A DNA stretch of 53,594 nt from an uncultured Prevotella sp. (GCA_934229335.1 CAKQDQ010000006.1:1-53594); one strand, 5' to 3'; positions 7,828 to 18,492 are shown, counted from the first letter of the stretch. Numbers and translations: made by a program. The notes: generated by a model from the letters alone, not told the origin.

Positions 7828-9175
7828 TTATCTTTGCTATTTCAGGTACATAATTATCTAAATCGCCCGCACCGAGAATGATAAGCACATCGAAATCGCG
7901 GCTCTTTACGAGGTCAAGCACCTCTTCTTTGTGTATCATGCTCTTCTCTACGCCTGGTTTCAGGCGGTCGTATATCAGCTGTGAGGTTACTCCTGGTATG
8001 GGTTTCTCTCGCGCTGGGTATATATCACAGAGTATAACCTCGTCAAGTTGTGACAGGGCATCAGCGAAATCAGCGTAGAAGTCACGTGTTCTGGTATAAA
8101 GGTGTGGCTGGAATATGGCGGTGATATGGCGGTCATGGTACACCTCACGCATACTCTTCGCACTCTGGTATATCTCTTTTGGGTGATGAGCGTAATCTGA
8201 TAGTACCACGTGACGGTCGTTACGTAACGCGAAGTCAAAACGACGGTCTACGCCTTTGTACGTTCTCATGCCATAACGCAGCTCTTCTGCAGTACAACCA
8301 TTAAGTTGAGCCATTGCCATTGCGCCCACTCCGTTGTCGATATTGATGGGGACAGGTTGTCCGAGCGTTATGTTCTTCACGTTTTCTACAGGCGATACAA
8401 AGTCGAAAGTTATCTCTCCATGCTCTATCTTGATGTTTTCAGCGTGGAAGTCGCCTTCATTTGTACCGTAAGTATATGTTCGTACGCCTTCTGGTACATC
8501 CGCTTTCATCTCCAACCCAGTGTGTATGATAAGTGCACCACCTGGCTGTATGAGCGTGGTATAATGTCTGAACGACTCCAAGTAAGCTTCCTTTGTACCA
8601 TAAATATCAAGATGGTCTGGGTCGGTAGAGGTGATAACGCTCATCCAAGGACGCAACCAATGGAAGGAACGGTCGAACTCATCCGCCTCTATCACTACAT
8701 AGTCAGAGTTGTCTGAGAGTATGTAATTGGTGCCATAGTTTTTTGATATGCCTCCAAGGAAGGCGTTGCAGTCCATCGATGCCTGGTGCATGATGTGCGC
8801 ACACATAGTAGACGTAGTGGTCTTGCCATGTGTTCCCGCTACGCACAGTCCCTTGTGTGACTGCGTAAGCATTCCGAGCACCTGCGCGCGCTTTTTGATG
8901 TCGAAGCCACCGTTACGGAAGTATTGCAGCTCTTTGTGTTCCTGTGGTATGGCGGGGGTATATATTACGAGACATTCCTTTGGGTCACGGCATGCCATCG
9001 GTATGAGGTCCACGTTCTCCTCGTAGTGTATCAACATTCCCTCTTTCTCTAATTGCTCCGTGAGCTTAGAAGGAGTCTTGTCATAACCAGCTACTACCAG
9101 TCCTTGACGTATAAAATAACGTGCTATGGCACTCATGCCTATGCCTCCCGCTCCTACAAAATATACTGCTTTCAT
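7811..9175 (-). CDS. murC: UDP-N-acetylmuramate--L-alanine ligase
   Basis: A cytoplasmic ATP-dependent ligase adding the first amino acid (L-Ala) to UDP-MurNAc. It has the N-terminal UDP-binding glycine loop FVGAGGIGMSA (residues 6-16) and the Mur-ligase ATP loop GTHGKTT (114-120). The Mur central-domain segment FDRSFHWLRPW (about 188) and YAHHPKEI in the C-terminal domain are also present. The 454-residue length is normal. It lies 75 bp from murG and overlaps ftsQ. Confidence 0.98.
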   Translation of the reverse strand: MKAVYFVGAGGIGMSAIARYFIRQGLVVAGYDKTPSKLTEQLEKEGMLIHYEENVDLIPMACRDPKECLVIYTPAIPQEHKELQYFRNGGFDIKKRAQVLGMLTQSHKGLCVAGTHGKTTTSTMCAHIMHQASMDCNAFLGGISKNYGTNYILSDNSDYVVIEADEFDRSFHWLRPWMSVITSTDPDHLDIYGTKEAYLESFRHYTTLIQPGGALIIHTGLEMKADVPEGVRTYTYGTNEGDFHAENIKIEHGEITFDFVSPVENVKNITLGQPVPINIDNGVGAMAMAQLNGCTAEELRYGMRTYKGVDRRFDFALRNDRHVVLSDYAHHPKEIYQSAKSMREVYHDRHITAIFQPHLYTRTRDFYADFADALSQLDEVILCDIYPAREKPIPGVTSQLIYDRLKPGVEKSMIHKEEVLDLVKSRDFDVLIILGAGDLDNYVPEIAKIIEAKH

Positions 9176-9250
9176 CTTTCTTCCTTGTTTATTAATGTGA
9201 TTGCCGTTTCGCCACCACCATTATTTTTTCGTTCCTTGTTCTTATTGTTT

Positions 9251-10363
9251 TTATTTATTATATCCAGCCAGTTTCAGCACCTCGTCGGCAATGATGTCGG
9301 CAGAATTGTGCAGTGCAAGCTTGCTTACCTCTAATTCAAGCGATGTTATAACCGATGGTTCTGAGACGAGGGCTATTGCCTCTTCCACCAAAGTCTTTCC
9401 TGCCGCAGCATCGGGTACGAATACAGCTGCGTTTCTATCAGACAGAGCTTTAGCATTCTTCGTCTGATGATCCTCTGCCACATTAGGTGAAGGCACCAGT
9501 ATAGCTGCCTTTCCTAAGAGGCACAACTCGCTGATACTTGACGCTCCGGCTCTGCTTATCACGATGTCAGCCGCCTTATACGCTGTTGCCATATCAGAGA
9601 TAAACGCCTGTGGACGAACCATAACGGCTCCTGCCTCCTTAGCCTTTCGCTCACACTCCTCGGCATAGTACTTACCCGTCTGCCATATTACCTGTATCTT
9701 TTTTTCCTCAAAACGTGATATTCCGTTGGCAATAGCGTCATTGATTGTGCGTGCTCCGAGCGAGCCACCAATAACGAGTATTGTAGGGCGGTCTTTGCTT
9801 AGTCCCAACGCTTCACATGCTGTTGCTTTGGTATATTTATTGTCGAGCAATGCCTGTCGTACAGGATTTCCTGTCTTTATGATATTTTCCGCAGGGAAGA
9901 AACGCTCCATGCCGTCGTATGCCACGCATATCTTGGCAGCTTTCTTCGCGAGAGAACGGTTTGTTACACCTGCGTAAGAGTTCTGTTCCTGTATCAAGCA
10001 TGGTATGCCGAGAGCCGCAGCAGCGTTCAATGTAGGTGCAGAAGCATATCCACCTACTCCCACTGCCACCTGCGGTTGGAAGTCTCTGATGATGTTCTTC
10101 ACCATGCTTTTACTTTTAAGGAAGTCTATCATCACGCCAATGTTCTTCAAACTCCACAGAGGTCTGAAGAGTCCTCTCACCGGTAGTCCTTTTATCTCGT
10201 AGCCAGCTTCAGGCACTCGTGTCATCTCCATTCTGCCATTAGCTCCCACGAAGAGTATCTTCGCCTCCGGATGTTTATTCTTTATCGCATTAGCAATGCT
10301 GATGGCTGGGAAGATATGTCCTCCCGTTCCACCGCCACTGATGATTACTCGTGGTTCTTCCAT
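9251..10363 (-). CDS. murG: UDP-GlcNAc:lipid I N-acetylglucosaminyltransferase MurG
   Basis: A peripheral membrane GT28 enzyme that adds GlcNAc to lipid I to form lipid II. The N-terminal GGGTGGHIFPAISIA motif (residues 10-24) is diagnostic. QEQNSYAGVTNR (about 130) and the C-terminal donor-binding GASSISEL and AEDHQTKNA motifs are also present. The 370-residue length is typical. It sits between ftsW and murC in the cluster. Confidence 0.98.
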   Translation of the reverse strand: MEEPRVIISGGGTGGHIFPAISIANAIKNKHPEAKILFVGANGRMEMTRVPEAGYEIKGLPVRGLFRPLWSLKNIGVMIDFLKSKSMVKNIIRDFQPQVAVGVGGYASAPTLNAAAALGIPCLIQEQNSYAGVTNRSLAKKAAKICVAYDGMERFFPAENIIKTGNPVRQALLDNKYTKATACEALGLSKDRPTILVIGGSLGARTINDAIANGISRFEEKKIQVIWQTGKYYAEECERKAKEAGAVMVRPQAFISDMATAYKAADIVISRAGASSISELCLLGKAAILVPSPNVAEDHQTKNAKALSDRNAAVFVPDAAAGKTLVEEAIALVSEPSVITSLELEVSKLALHNSADIIADEVLKLAGYNK

Positions 10364-10437
10364 TTCGTATTATTTTTACAGGTTAGGTGTATTTCTTGTG
10401 GTGCAACGGCTTAGCTGTTGCTCCAAGGTTATGTTAT

Positions 10438-11742
10438 TTATTCCTTTTTCTTTTTTGGTGTCTCTTCGTTAGCCACCTGCTCTACTTTCTTTTTCTTTGC
10501 TGTGCGGCTTACACTCAGTATTACCCCGATGTATATGCAGTTGATAATGCTTGACGTACCGCCCTTACTGATTAGCGGCAGCGGCTGTCCTGTCACGGGG
10601 GCGAGACCTACCGCCACCATCATGTTGAACAATGCCTGTATCACTATCATCATGGCAAGCCCCATAGCGAGGTACGCTGGGAAGGCGTTTTCACATTGTC
10701 TGGCTATATATCCCGTGCGGAAGAGCAGTGAGATGTAGAGCATTGCCACGAACGCTGCGCCCATCCAGCCAAACTCCTCAAATATTATAGCATATATAAA
10801 GTCAGAGAATGCCAGTGGCAGGAAGTCGCGCTGCACGGAGTTTCCTGGTCCTACGCCCAAGAAGTTACATGAAGCTATGGCGATGTTAGCGTGTCCCACC
10901 TGTCCGTCTTTATCCAAGTCGTACTCAGTAGCAGGCACGTCTTCTTTGTTAAAGTGGTCCGTCAAACGCTCTTTCCACAAGTCAAAGCGGTGAAGCAAGC
11001 CGCCTCTTTTCACCGTCTTCGTTTCTTCATGGGCTGCAGAACCTGCCACAACCTCGGTATACTGACGGTTTTTCGCCATTGCGTCGTTGTTGAGTTGGTC
11101 GTTCGACTTACCCATTGTCAAGACGAGGGTTATGAAAACCACCACCGCCAGCACTACCGCGCTGCACAGGTAGCCTATCTGCTTCATTGGCACACGCCCT
11201 ATTATCATCATCACGAGCACTACCGCTCCCATCAACGCTGCGGTGGAGAAGTTCTCAGGAAAGACGAGCAGTATGAGTATGCCCGACGTGATGCAGACAT
11301 ACTTAAACGCCTTAGGATGCGCTCCATTAGGGGTCTGTAGCTGACTGAGAATGTGCGCTGTGGCGAGCACCATGGTGCCTTTTGCCACCTCTGATGGCTG
11401 TAACGGTATGCCGAATATCACCAACCATCGCGCTGCGTCGTTTGCCTTAGTACCCACGAAATAAACGAGTACCAGTATCAGTATGGAGAAAGGCACGAGC
11501 ATTGGGGTCATTATCTTGAAGTAACGGCATGGCACATTGAGCACGCACACCATAGCTACGAGTCCTACTCCCAACAGTGCGGTATGGTAAAACGCCGCAT
11601 ACCAGTAGTTACCTGTCTTGTAACCAAGGATTGACGACGATGAATACACCTCCGTGATACTTATCACACACAGCAGGAAGAATATCATCCATATCGTCGT
11701 ATCACCCTTAAAGATATTTCTCAGTTGCTTAAATTTGTCCAT
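10438..11742 (-). CDS. ftsW: SEDS-family septal glycan polymerase FtsW
   Basis: A polytopic inner-membrane protein of the SEDS family, which polymerises lipid II at the septum together with the FtsI transpeptidase. It has about ten hydrophobic helices. The family pattern ends with GLAPVTGQPLPLISKGGTS (about residues 385-403), which is the SEDS signature. There is a long extracytoplasmic loop around residues 225-285, and a short basic KKKK tail. At 434 residues it is somewhat longer than E. coli FtsW (414). It is placed between murD and murG as usual. Confidence 0.96.
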   Translation of the reverse strand: MDKFKQLRNIFKGDTTIWMIFFLLCVISITEVYSSSSILGYKTGNYWYAAFYHTALLGVGLVAMVCVLNVPCRYFKIMTPMLVPFSILILVLVYFVGTKANDAARWLVIFGIPLQPSEVAKGTMVLATAHILSQLQTPNGAHPKAFKYVCITSGILILLVFPENFSTAALMGAVVLVMMIIGRVPMKQIGYLCSAVVLAVVVFITLVLTMGKSNDQLNNDAMAKNRQYTEVVAGSAAHEETKTVKRGGLLHRFDLWKERLTDHFNKEDVPATEYDLDKDGQVGHANIAIASCNFLGVGPGNSVQRDFLPLAFSDFIYAIIFEEFGWMGAAFVAMLYISLLFRTGYIARQCENAFPAYLAMGLAMMIVIQALFNMMVAVGLAPVTGQPLPLISKGGTSSIINCIYIGVILSVSRTAKKKKVEQVANEETPKKKKE

Positions 11743-11831
11743 TTTCTATCTTTGTTTGTTCTGGTGTCATGTCAGTCCGAAATACTGTAGCGTGTCGTTT
11801 TCAGCGACATTACCAGTAACCTGCCGGACAA

Positions 11832-13184
11832 TTATTTCTCGCCTTTAGCGAGGCTCTTGAACTGTTCGCCTCTGTCTTCCATGTTCTTAAACAGGTCGAA
11901 TGAGGCACAACATGGCGAGAGCAGCACTACGTCGCCTGGTCTTGCCAGTGAGCGACACGCCTCTACACAGTCTTTCATGCTGTGAGTGTCGGCTATCTCC
12001 AGTCCCATATCATCGAAAGCAGCGTGCAGTTTCGCATTATCCGCTCCGAGATATACCACTGCGTGGCACTTCTCTTTCACTAATGGCTTTATCTCATTAT
12101 AATCGTTGCCTTTATCTTTGCCACCAACTATGAGCACCACTGGGCGACTCATCGCCTCAAGTGCTACATGACAGGCGTCGACGTTAGTAGCCTTTGAATC
12201 GTTTATCCAGAGCACTCCATCGGTCTCTACTACCTTCTCCAAGCGGTGTTCTACACCTGGGAAGTTACGCAAGCACTTAGCCAGTATCTCTTCATACTTA
12301 TACTGCTGCCCAGCAGAAAGGTTCATCTTAGCCATAGCCGCACGCACCGCGCTTCGAGCTGCCATCATGTTGCGCTGGTTATGTTTGCCTGGGAGTGGGA
12401 AATCGCTATTGGGGTCTATCTCGCTGTCAGAGAAAGGAGCGAGCGTAGGGTTACCTGCCGTAGCAGGGCGTGACGATGGCGTTGGTTTTGGTCTATAGCC
12501 ATCGAGACGCTTACGTATCTCGTTGTCGATGTATTCATCGTCACTCCAATACACGAAGGTGTCTTTAGGAGTCTGGTTCTGTATGATACGCATCTTAGAG
12601 TCTACATAGTTCTGCATTTTGAACTCGTATCTGTCCAGATGGTCAGGGGTAATATTCATCAGCACGGAGACATCAGCACGGAAGTCGTACATATTGTCGA
12701 GCTGAAAAGAACTTATCTCAAGCACATACCAATCATGGTCTTCTGTAGCCACCTGTAAGGCGTACGACCTACCGATATTGCCCGCCAGTCCTACATCTAC
12801 GCCCCACTTCTTCATTATATAATATATTAGTGAGGTGGTTGTGGTCTTTCCGTTTGAACCAGTGATACATATTGTCTTGCCTTTGCTGTAACGCTTAGCG
12901 AACTCCAACTCGGCAAGTATCGGCGTGCCCTTCTTTATCAACGCCTGTATCATAGGGGCTGTATCGGGTATACCAGGGCTTTTCACTACCTCATCAGCAC
13001 TTAGTATCTCTTCTTCGGTATGATGACCTTCTTCCCATCTTATCCCGTTTTCATCAAGTTTTTTCTTATACTTCGGTTTGATGGTTCCCATGTCTGACAC
13101 GAACACTTCATATCCCTGCTTCTTGGCAAGGATTGCTGTTCCCACGCCGCTCTCACCGGCTCCGAGTATCACTAACTTATCCAT
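11832..13184 (-). CDS. murD: UDP-N-acetylmuramoyl-L-alanine--D-glutamate ligase
   Basis: A cytoplasmic Mur ligase that adds D-Glu to UDP-MurNAc-L-Ala. I start at the ATG at 13184, giving 450 residues beginning MDKLVILGAGESGVG, the usual Rossmann start of MurD. The open frame extends 24 codons further upstream, but that part is basic and unlike the family. The ATP loop GSNGKTTTT is at about 109-117 and LEISSFQLDNM at about 175; the C-terminal domain has LLSPCCASFDLF. The region around residues 225-265 holds a Pro/Ser/Thr-rich insert. It is separated from mraY by 238 bp that carry a 22-bp-period array. Confidence 0.96.
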   Translation of the reverse strand: MDKLVILGAGESGVGTAILAKKQGYEVFVSDMGTIKPKYKKKLDENGIRWEEGHHTEEEILSADEVVKSPGIPDTAPMIQALIKKGTPILAELEFAKRYSKGKTICITGSNGKTTTTSLIYYIMKKWGVDVGLAGNIGRSYALQVATEDHDWYVLEISSFQLDNMYDFRADVSVLMNITPDHLDRYEFKMQNYVDSKMRIIQNQTPKDTFVYWSDDEYIDNEIRKRLDGYRPKPTPSSRPATAGNPTLAPFSDSEIDPNSDFPLPGKHNQRNMMAARSAVRAAMAKMNLSAGQQYKYEEILAKCLRNFPGVEHRLEKVVETDGVLWINDSKATNVDACHVALEAMSRPVVLIVGGKDKGNDYNEIKPLVKEKCHAVVYLGADNAKLHAAFDDMGLEIADTHSMKDCVEACRSLARPGDVVLLSPCCASFDLFKNMEDRGEQFKSLAKGEK

Positions 13185-13269
13185 AAATTCCGTTCTTTTA
13201 TGTTGCTGTTGTGTATTATATTTCTTCTTACAATCTGAAAGCTGTCTTTTCGCCACACGATTAAGCCCT

Positions 13270-13335
13270 TATCGCAATGCTATCTCTACGTTATCGTGAT
13301 ACGAAAGCATACATATCAGTGCTTCGTTTCCGCGT
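13270..13335. repeat. Degenerate 22-bp-period array between mraY and murD
   Basis: TATC recurs at 13270, 13292 and 13314, exactly 22 bp apart. The units contain pieces of the family core (CGCAATGC, CGAAAGCATA). The flank CTTTCAAACTGTAAG at about 13369 resembles the right flanks of the arrays at 42718 and 51452. Unit identity is low, so this is a weak member. Confidence 0.4.
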
Positions 13336-13422
13336 AATGAAAAGTGTAAGCATTTACAGGCTGTTTACTTTCAAACTGTAAGTGTTGACGTGTATAGTCC
13401 CTGTTCTCCCTCTCAAGAAACG

Positions 13423-14688
13423 TTATCGTATCTTTAGCGTCACTATGGCGAGTGCCGCAAGCAGCACGGTAACTATCCAGAATCGCGTTGTTATCTTCGA
13501 CTCTAACCAGCATCCGCGAGGCCAGTTGAGCAGTATCTTTACGTCGTCGGCTATCTGTCCTGGCTTGATACGGAAGGCATCGTGTATAGGCGCACGCTTG
13601 AAGAAACGCAGCTTCTTGCCCTTACGATTGCCATACTTTGCCACCTGTACCTGTACCATCACTGATATGCTCTCCATAAAGAAGATGAAGCACAGTAGAG
13701 GTATGAGCAACTCCTTGTGTATTATCAATGCAGTGACGGCTATTATGCCGCCTATCGCCAACGAACCTGTATCGCCCATGAATATCTGCGCAGGGTACGC
13801 GTTGTACCACAAGAAACCTATCAACGCACCAGCAAAGGCACATAGGAATATCACTAACTCCTCTGACTGCGGTATATACATTATGTTGAAGTATGCCGCA
13901 TAGCCTATATGACTGGAGACATACGCTAACACGCCTAACGCCACGCATATTATGGCGGAGTTGCCAGCGCACATTCCGTCCATTCCATCGTTGAGGTTTG
14001 AGCCATTACTTACCGCCATGACGACGAATGTGGTCAAGATGACGAAGAATATCCACCCTGCCGCGTTACGATGCTCACCCATCCAGCCAAAGAAGGTGTC
14101 GGTATAGCTAAGGTTGTTGTCCTTTACGAAAGGTATCGTGGTTGTGGTTGACTTGACGGGGGCACTCTTGTGCATTACCATCTCATGTCCCTGCTGCTTC
14201 ACTGACACGTTTTCGCGAATCACAACGTCAGGACTTAGCCACAGCGTAAGACCAACAACGAGTCCGAGTACAGCCTGACCTATCAGCTTGTAGAGCGGCT
14301 TCAAGCCGTCTTTCGTTACCTTCATCTTGATATAGTCATCGGCAAAGCCTATCAGTCCGAGCCACACCGTGGTGCCTATCATTAACAACATATATATGTT
14401 GCGCAGTCTGCCAAAGAGCAGGCACGGCACTATCGTCGCTACAATGATGATGACTCCGCCCATGGTAGGCACACCACGCTTCTCTACTCCGTATGGATCT
14501 ACGCTACGGTCACGCTGTGCCTCCAGTCCACCGTGGCGTCTCATCCACTTTATAAAGAACTCTCCGAACCATATAGAGATGACAAGAGAGAGTATAAGTG
14601 CTAACAGCGAGCGGAAGGAGATATAACTCCACATACCAGACCCTGGTATGTCCCATTGCTCAAGGAATCTGAAAAGATAGTATAACAT
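13423..14688 (-). CDS. mraY: Phospho-N-acetylmuramoyl-pentapeptide transferase MraY
   Basis: An inner-membrane enzyme that transfers phospho-MurNAc-pentapeptide to undecaprenyl phosphate to give lipid I. It has about ten membrane helices. The family motifs are FADDYIKMKVTKDGLKPLYK (about residues 115-134), NGSNLNDGMDGM (about 235) and the substrate-loop FKRAPIHDAFR (about 364). At 421 residues it is longer than E. coli MraY (360). The extra length includes a periplasmic loop of roughly 60 residues (about 160-205), as is common in Bacteroidetes. It lies between murE and murD. Confidence 0.98.
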   Translation of the reverse strand: MLYYLFRFLEQWDIPGSGMWSYISFRSLLALILSLVISIWFGEFFIKWMRRHGGLEAQRDRSVDPYGVEKRGVPTMGGVIIIVATIVPCLLFGRLRNIYMLLMIGTTVWLGLIGFADDYIKMKVTKDGLKPLYKLIGQAVLGLVVGLTLWLSPDVVIRENVSVKQQGHEMVMHKSAPVKSTTTTIPFVKDNNLSYTDTFFGWMGEHRNAAGWIFFVILTTFVVMAVSNGSNLNDGMDGMCAGNSAIICVALGVLAYVSSHIGYAAYFNIMYIPQSEELVIFLCAFAGALIGFLWYNAYPAQIFMGDTGSLAIGGIIAVTALIIHKELLIPLLCFIFFMESISVMVQVQVAKYGNRKGKKLRFFKRAPIHDAFRIKPGQIADDVKILLNWPRGCWLESKITTRFWIVTVLLAALAIVTLKIR

Positions 14689-14743
14689 CTGTTTCTTATT
14701 GTATGATTGTTGTTGTTTGCTGTCTCTGTTACACAGTTTTCGT

Positions 14744-16195
14744 CTATGCTATGCCGAACACTTTGCGCAGCTCTTCTTTGTCGTCAAAGTGATGCTTCAC
14801 GCCTTTCACATCCTGATAGTCCTCATGTCCCTTACCTGCCACAAGTATTACGTCGCCCTTCTGGGCTAACATACAAGCTGTCTTGATAGCTTCGCGACGG
14901 TCTACGATTGATATTACCTTCTTCATCTGCTGGGCGTTAAGTCCCGCAAGCATATCGTTGATGATGTCTTGTGGCTCTTCAAAGCGAGGATTGTCACTGG
15001 TAATGACCACCTTATCGCTCTGCTTTACCGCCTCTTGCGCCATCAATGGGCGTTTGCCCTTATCTCTGTTGCCACCGGCTCCGCATACTGTTATTACATG
15101 ACCTTTACCATTCAGCACTTCATGTATGGCACTTAACACGTTCTCTAAGGCGTCTGGGGTGTGCGCATAGTCTACTATCGCGGTGTAGCCTTCTGGAGAA
15201 CGTACTGGCTCAAGGCGTCCTGAGACGCTGTGCAGGGTGCTCATCACAAGGAGGATATCGTCGGGTTGCTTGCCTAACATACGTGCAGCACCATACACTG
15301 CGAGCAGGTTGCTGACGTTAAACTTACCTATGAACTGCACGCCTACTTCGTGACCGTCAATGTCAAGATACATTCCTTCAAAGTGACACTCTATGATATG
15401 TGCAACGAAGTCTGCCACTGTACGCGTAGAGTAGGTCTTCACTGTAGCCTTAGTGTTCTGCACCATCACCATGCCATTTTTGTCATCGGCATTGGTTATA
15501 GCAAAGGCAGTCTTGGGTAATGCGTCAAAGAACGCTTTTTTAGCATTGCGATAGTTCTCGAAGGTTTTGTGATAGTCGAGGTGATCACGGGTTAAGTTGG
15601 TGAAGATACCACCTACAAAGGTTAAGCCTCCTATGCGTTTTTGTGCTATGGCGTGGCTTGAACACTCCATGAAGGCATACTCACAGCCATGCTCTACCAT
15701 CCTCGCCAAGAGCTGGTTGAGCTCTATTGGGTCAGGAGTGGTATGGGTTGCTGGCACGGCTTCGTCTTCTATGTAGTTGCATACCGTTGACAACAGTCCG
15801 CACTTATGCCCCATCTTGCGAAACATATTATATAATAAGGTGGCGATAGTGGTCTTACCGTTCGTGCCAGTAACGCCTACGAGCTTCAGCTTCGAGGTTG
15901 GATTGCCATAGAAGGTGGTTGCTATCTGACCTACACATTCTTCACAATCCGCTACTTTCACGAAGGTTACACCGCTTGTTTCTGCTGGAATCTCCTCGCA
16001 GAGCACCGCAACGGCACCGAGTTCTATTGCTTTCGGTATGAATTTATGGCCATCTACCTGCGTGCCACGCATCGCTACGAAGAGGTTTCCCGCTGTTATC
16101 TTGCGCGAATCTATTTCTATACCTGTTATGTCTACATCAACCTCGCCTACCACTTCGGTGGTCTTGACGCCTGTAATGATTTCTGATAGTTTCAT
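14744..16195 (-). CDS. murE: UDP-MurNAc-L-Ala-D-Glu--meso-diaminopimelate ligase
   Basis: A cytoplasmic Mur ligase that adds the third stem-peptide residue. The ATP loop [10 protein letters not shown] spans residues 107-116. The specificity motif DNPRFEEP (about 402-409) is the DNPR form known for meso-diaminopimelate-adding enzymes, so the peptidoglycan is predicted to be of the m-DAP type. The 483-residue length is normal. It lies between ftsI and mraY, with a 125-bp gap to ftsI that holds 22-bp repeats. Confidence 0.97.
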   Translation of the reverse strand: MKLSEIITGVKTTEVVGEVDVDITGIEIDSRKITAGNLFVAMRGTQVDGHKFIPKAIELGAVAVLCEEIPAETSGVTFVKVADCEECVGQIATTFYGNPTSKLKLVGVTGTNGKTTIATLLYNMFRKMGHKCGLLSTVCNYIEDEAVPATHTTPDPIELNQLLARMVEHGCEYAFMECSSHAIAQKRIGGLTFVGGIFTNLTRDHLDYHKTFENYRNAKKAFFDALPKTAFAITNADDKNGMVMVQNTKATVKTYSTRTVADFVAHIIECHFEGMYLDIDGHEVGVQFIGKFNVSNLLAVYGAARMLGKQPDDILLVMSTLHSVSGRLEPVRSPEGYTAIVDYAHTPDALENVLSAIHEVLNGKGHVITVCGAGGNRDKGKRPLMAQEAVKQSDKVVITSDNPRFEEPQDIINDMLAGLNAQQMKKVISIVDRREAIKTACMLAQKGDVILVAGKGHEDYQDVKGVKHHFDDKEELRKVFGIA

Positions 16196-16220
16196 TGCCG
16201 TTACTTTTTTGTGTTGTTAA

Positions 16221-16286
16221 AGTTATTGCATTACTCGTAATTTTCGTATGAATACCTACGCGGTTTCGTCTGAATACTTACTTCAT
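16221..16286. repeat. 22-bp-period array between ftsI and murE
   Basis: TTCGTATGAATACCTACGCG begins the unit at 16243 and a copy with 16 of 22 identical bases follows at 16265. A weaker unit precedes at 16221. The unit sequence differs from the GCGAAAGCATA family; only the 22-bp period is shared. Confidence 0.5.
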
Positions 16287-16320
16287 AACGCCTATTCTCT
16301 TTTTGAGAAGCCGCTCTCTG

Positions 16321-18492
16321 TTATTGCAACAGCAGCGTTATCCTCTCCCCTTTGTGTATTGCTGTTCCGACAGCTTTGCTCTGTTGCCGTACCTTTCCTC
16401 GTCCTTGCAGGATGGCTTTTGCACCGCGGCTCTCTATAAGATATACCGCATCGCGCGCTCCCATGCCTATAACGTCAGGCATAACACGGCTTGATACCAT
16501 GCCTTTTTTATGTATTATCGCAATGGTTCCGCTGTTATCGACATCTCCCCATATTGGTTTTCCTTCCTTAGCCTTGCCGTTCCAGCCGCCTTGACAGGTG
16601 AATCCGAGATGCGACATCACGTAATCTGCGGCAAGCATATTGCCATTCTTTACGTCGGGCAATGCCTGATAGAGTGAGTCTTTGGCATCTTTCACGTCAT
16701 ACTTGATGTTTTTTGCCATGATGCCCTCAGCGATGTCGTGAAACACCTGACCGCTCATCAGACCACCAGAAGCAGGAAGTCCTGCCTTGTGTATGCAGAC
16801 AATGCAGGTGTAGCGCGGTGCGTCTGACGGGAAATAACCGCAGAATGAGAGCAGGTAGTTTACTGTTCCATTCTTATATCCGCCATTGCTGGCTTTCTGC
16901 GCGGTACCTGTCTTACCTGACACCTCAAACGAATTAGAACCTGCCTTCTTACCAAGTCCGATGCTAACGACTTCTCGCAGCATCGTCTGCATCTTGATAA
17001 GGGTCTCCTTTTTGCATATTTGCTTCTTCAGGACCTCTACTGGGAACTCCTTTATAGTTTCGCCATTCCTCTCTATTCTGGTAACGAAGCGTGGCTTAAC
17101 CATTACGCCTCCGTTGGCGATAGCGTTGTAAAAGGTCACCACAGAGATAGGGGGCACCTGCGTTTCGTAACCAATACTCATCCACGGCAAGGCGGTATTG
17201 CTCCAGTTGGTGTACTGTCCGTGACTGTTTTTCTTTGGCATTCGTATTCGAGGTGCACTGTATTCGGGGAACGGGAGGTGAAGGTTCTCGCCTATACCGA
17301 CACGATATAGTCCTTCAACAAACTTCTCTGGGTTGCTGTGGTAATGTCTGTCTATCAGCGCACTGACACCGATATTTGAACTGACTTGCAGCACCTTAGG
17401 CACTGACAGCACTCCATATCCGCCATGATGCCAGTTATGGTCACGCATAGTAGCACCGTACATCTTCATCAATCCGCACCCAGTGTCGATATGGTTGGTA
17501 GTGTCTATCACTCCGTCATCTATCGCTACCATGAAGCTTGCGGTCTTAAACACGGAGCCAGGCTCAAGCAAATCGGCGATAGCGTGATTTCTTTTCTCCA
17601 CGTATGCACCGGTAGAGTCGCGGTCTACGTTCACCATCGCCTTGATATCACCTGTTGCTACCTCCATGACTATTGCCACTCCTGTGTAGCCTCCCACTGC
17701 TTTCAGCTCCTTTATCAATGAGCGTTCTGCCAAATCCTGTATTCCTACGTCCAGGGTAGTAACGATATCGCTACCATCTACAGCTGCAGAGTCAAGCATA
17801 TCGACCCATGTGTTCAGCACTTTACGACGGTGTTTGAAGCCTGGATGACCTCGTAATATTGAGTCATAGGCTATCTCTAAGCCAGAAAAAGCATCACCGC
17901 TCTCCTTGTATGTGGAACCTATCAAGCATGCGCCAAGCCCTCCATACGGTGTGTTTCGCACCATAAACTTCTTGGCAGTGAATCCACCTACGCCTGGTTT
18001 TAGGCGGAATATGGGCAGAGACTTTACGCGTTGATATACCGTATATGACACTCTCTGATTGTATACCTGCCAATATCGGCTGCGTTTCTCATAGCCTTTC
18101 TTCAGGTGTTCGAGGAAGTCCGCAGCACTTTTTTGTGGAAATATCATGTGAAGACTGTCGCACAAGGCACGCAATACCGGGGTGTCGTGACCGAGGGAAT
18201 CATGCCATAGCGTGTCCGCCTTGCTCTCCTGCAACGCCACAAAGTCCATATACATACGATATTCTGGCAGGTTACACGCTAACTGTTGCATATTATCGCT
18301 GAGTATACTGCCACGAACGGCATCCACCTCTATGCTGTCTGGCTTTATGCGAGCAGCCACCGTCTTCCAGTACTCCCTCTCTACGGTCATGGTATACAGT
18401 CCCTTTCCGAGCACGCAAACGGCTATCACCGCAAGCAAACCCGAAAGCACCGTATAACGAAGCATTGATTTTTCATTATCAAACCTGCTCAT
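16321..18492 (-). CDS. ftsI: Septal penicillin-binding protein (FtsI/PBP3) with PASTA domain
   Basis: A class B transpeptidase that cross-links septal peptidoglycan. It has one N-terminal membrane anchor (about residues 13-34), a PBP dimerisation domain, then the transpeptidase domain. Catalytic motifs are S-x-x-K in EPGSVFKTAS (Ser about 313), S-x-N in SSNIGVS (about 373) and KTGT in SGKTGTAQK (about 527). The last ~60 residues (from VMPDVIGMGARDA) form a single PASTA domain, frequent in Bacteroidetes FtsI but absent from E. coli. The 723-residue length fits. It lies between ftsL and murE in the cluster. Confidence 0.97.
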   Translation of the reverse strand: MSRFDNEKSMLRYTVLSGLLAVIAVCVLGKGLYTMTVEREYWKTVAARIKPDSIEVDAVRGSILSDNMQQLACNLPEYRMYMDFVALQESKADTLWHDSLGHDTPVLRALCDSLHMIFPQKSAADFLEHLKKGYEKRSRYWQVYNQRVSYTVYQRVKSLPIFRLKPGVGGFTAKKFMVRNTPYGGLGACLIGSTYKESGDAFSGLEIAYDSILRGHPGFKHRRKVLNTWVDMLDSAAVDGSDIVTTLDVGIQDLAERSLIKELKAVGGYTGVAIVMEVATGDIKAMVNVDRDSTGAYVEKRNHAIADLLEPGSVFKTASFMVAIDDGVIDTTNHIDTGCGLMKMYGATMRDHNWHHGGYGVLSVPKVLQVSSNIGVSALIDRHYHSNPEKFVEGLYRVGIGENLHLPFPEYSAPRIRMPKKNSHGQYTNWSNTALPWMSIGYETQVPPISVVTFYNAIANGGVMVKPRFVTRIERNGETIKEFPVEVLKKQICKKETLIKMQTMLREVVSIGLGKKAGSNSFEVSGKTGTAQKASNGGYKNGTVNYLLSFCGYFPSDAPRYTCIVCIHKAGLPASGGLMSGQVFHDIAEGIMAKNIKYDVKDAKDSLYQALPDVKNGNMLAADYVMSHLGFTCQGGWNGKAKEGKPIWGDVDNSGTIAIIHKKGMVSSRVMPDVIGMGARDAVYLIESRGAKAILQGRGKVRQQSKAVGTAIHKGERITLLLQ

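Noticed and set aside
13185..13256. 24-codon N-terminal extension of MurD
   Set aside because: The extension is basic and Gln-rich and unlike MurD. The family start MDKLVILGAG is at 13184.
13382..13903. 173-codon plus-strand frame opposite mraY
   Set aside because: It is a shadow of the mraY coding strand with no family features.
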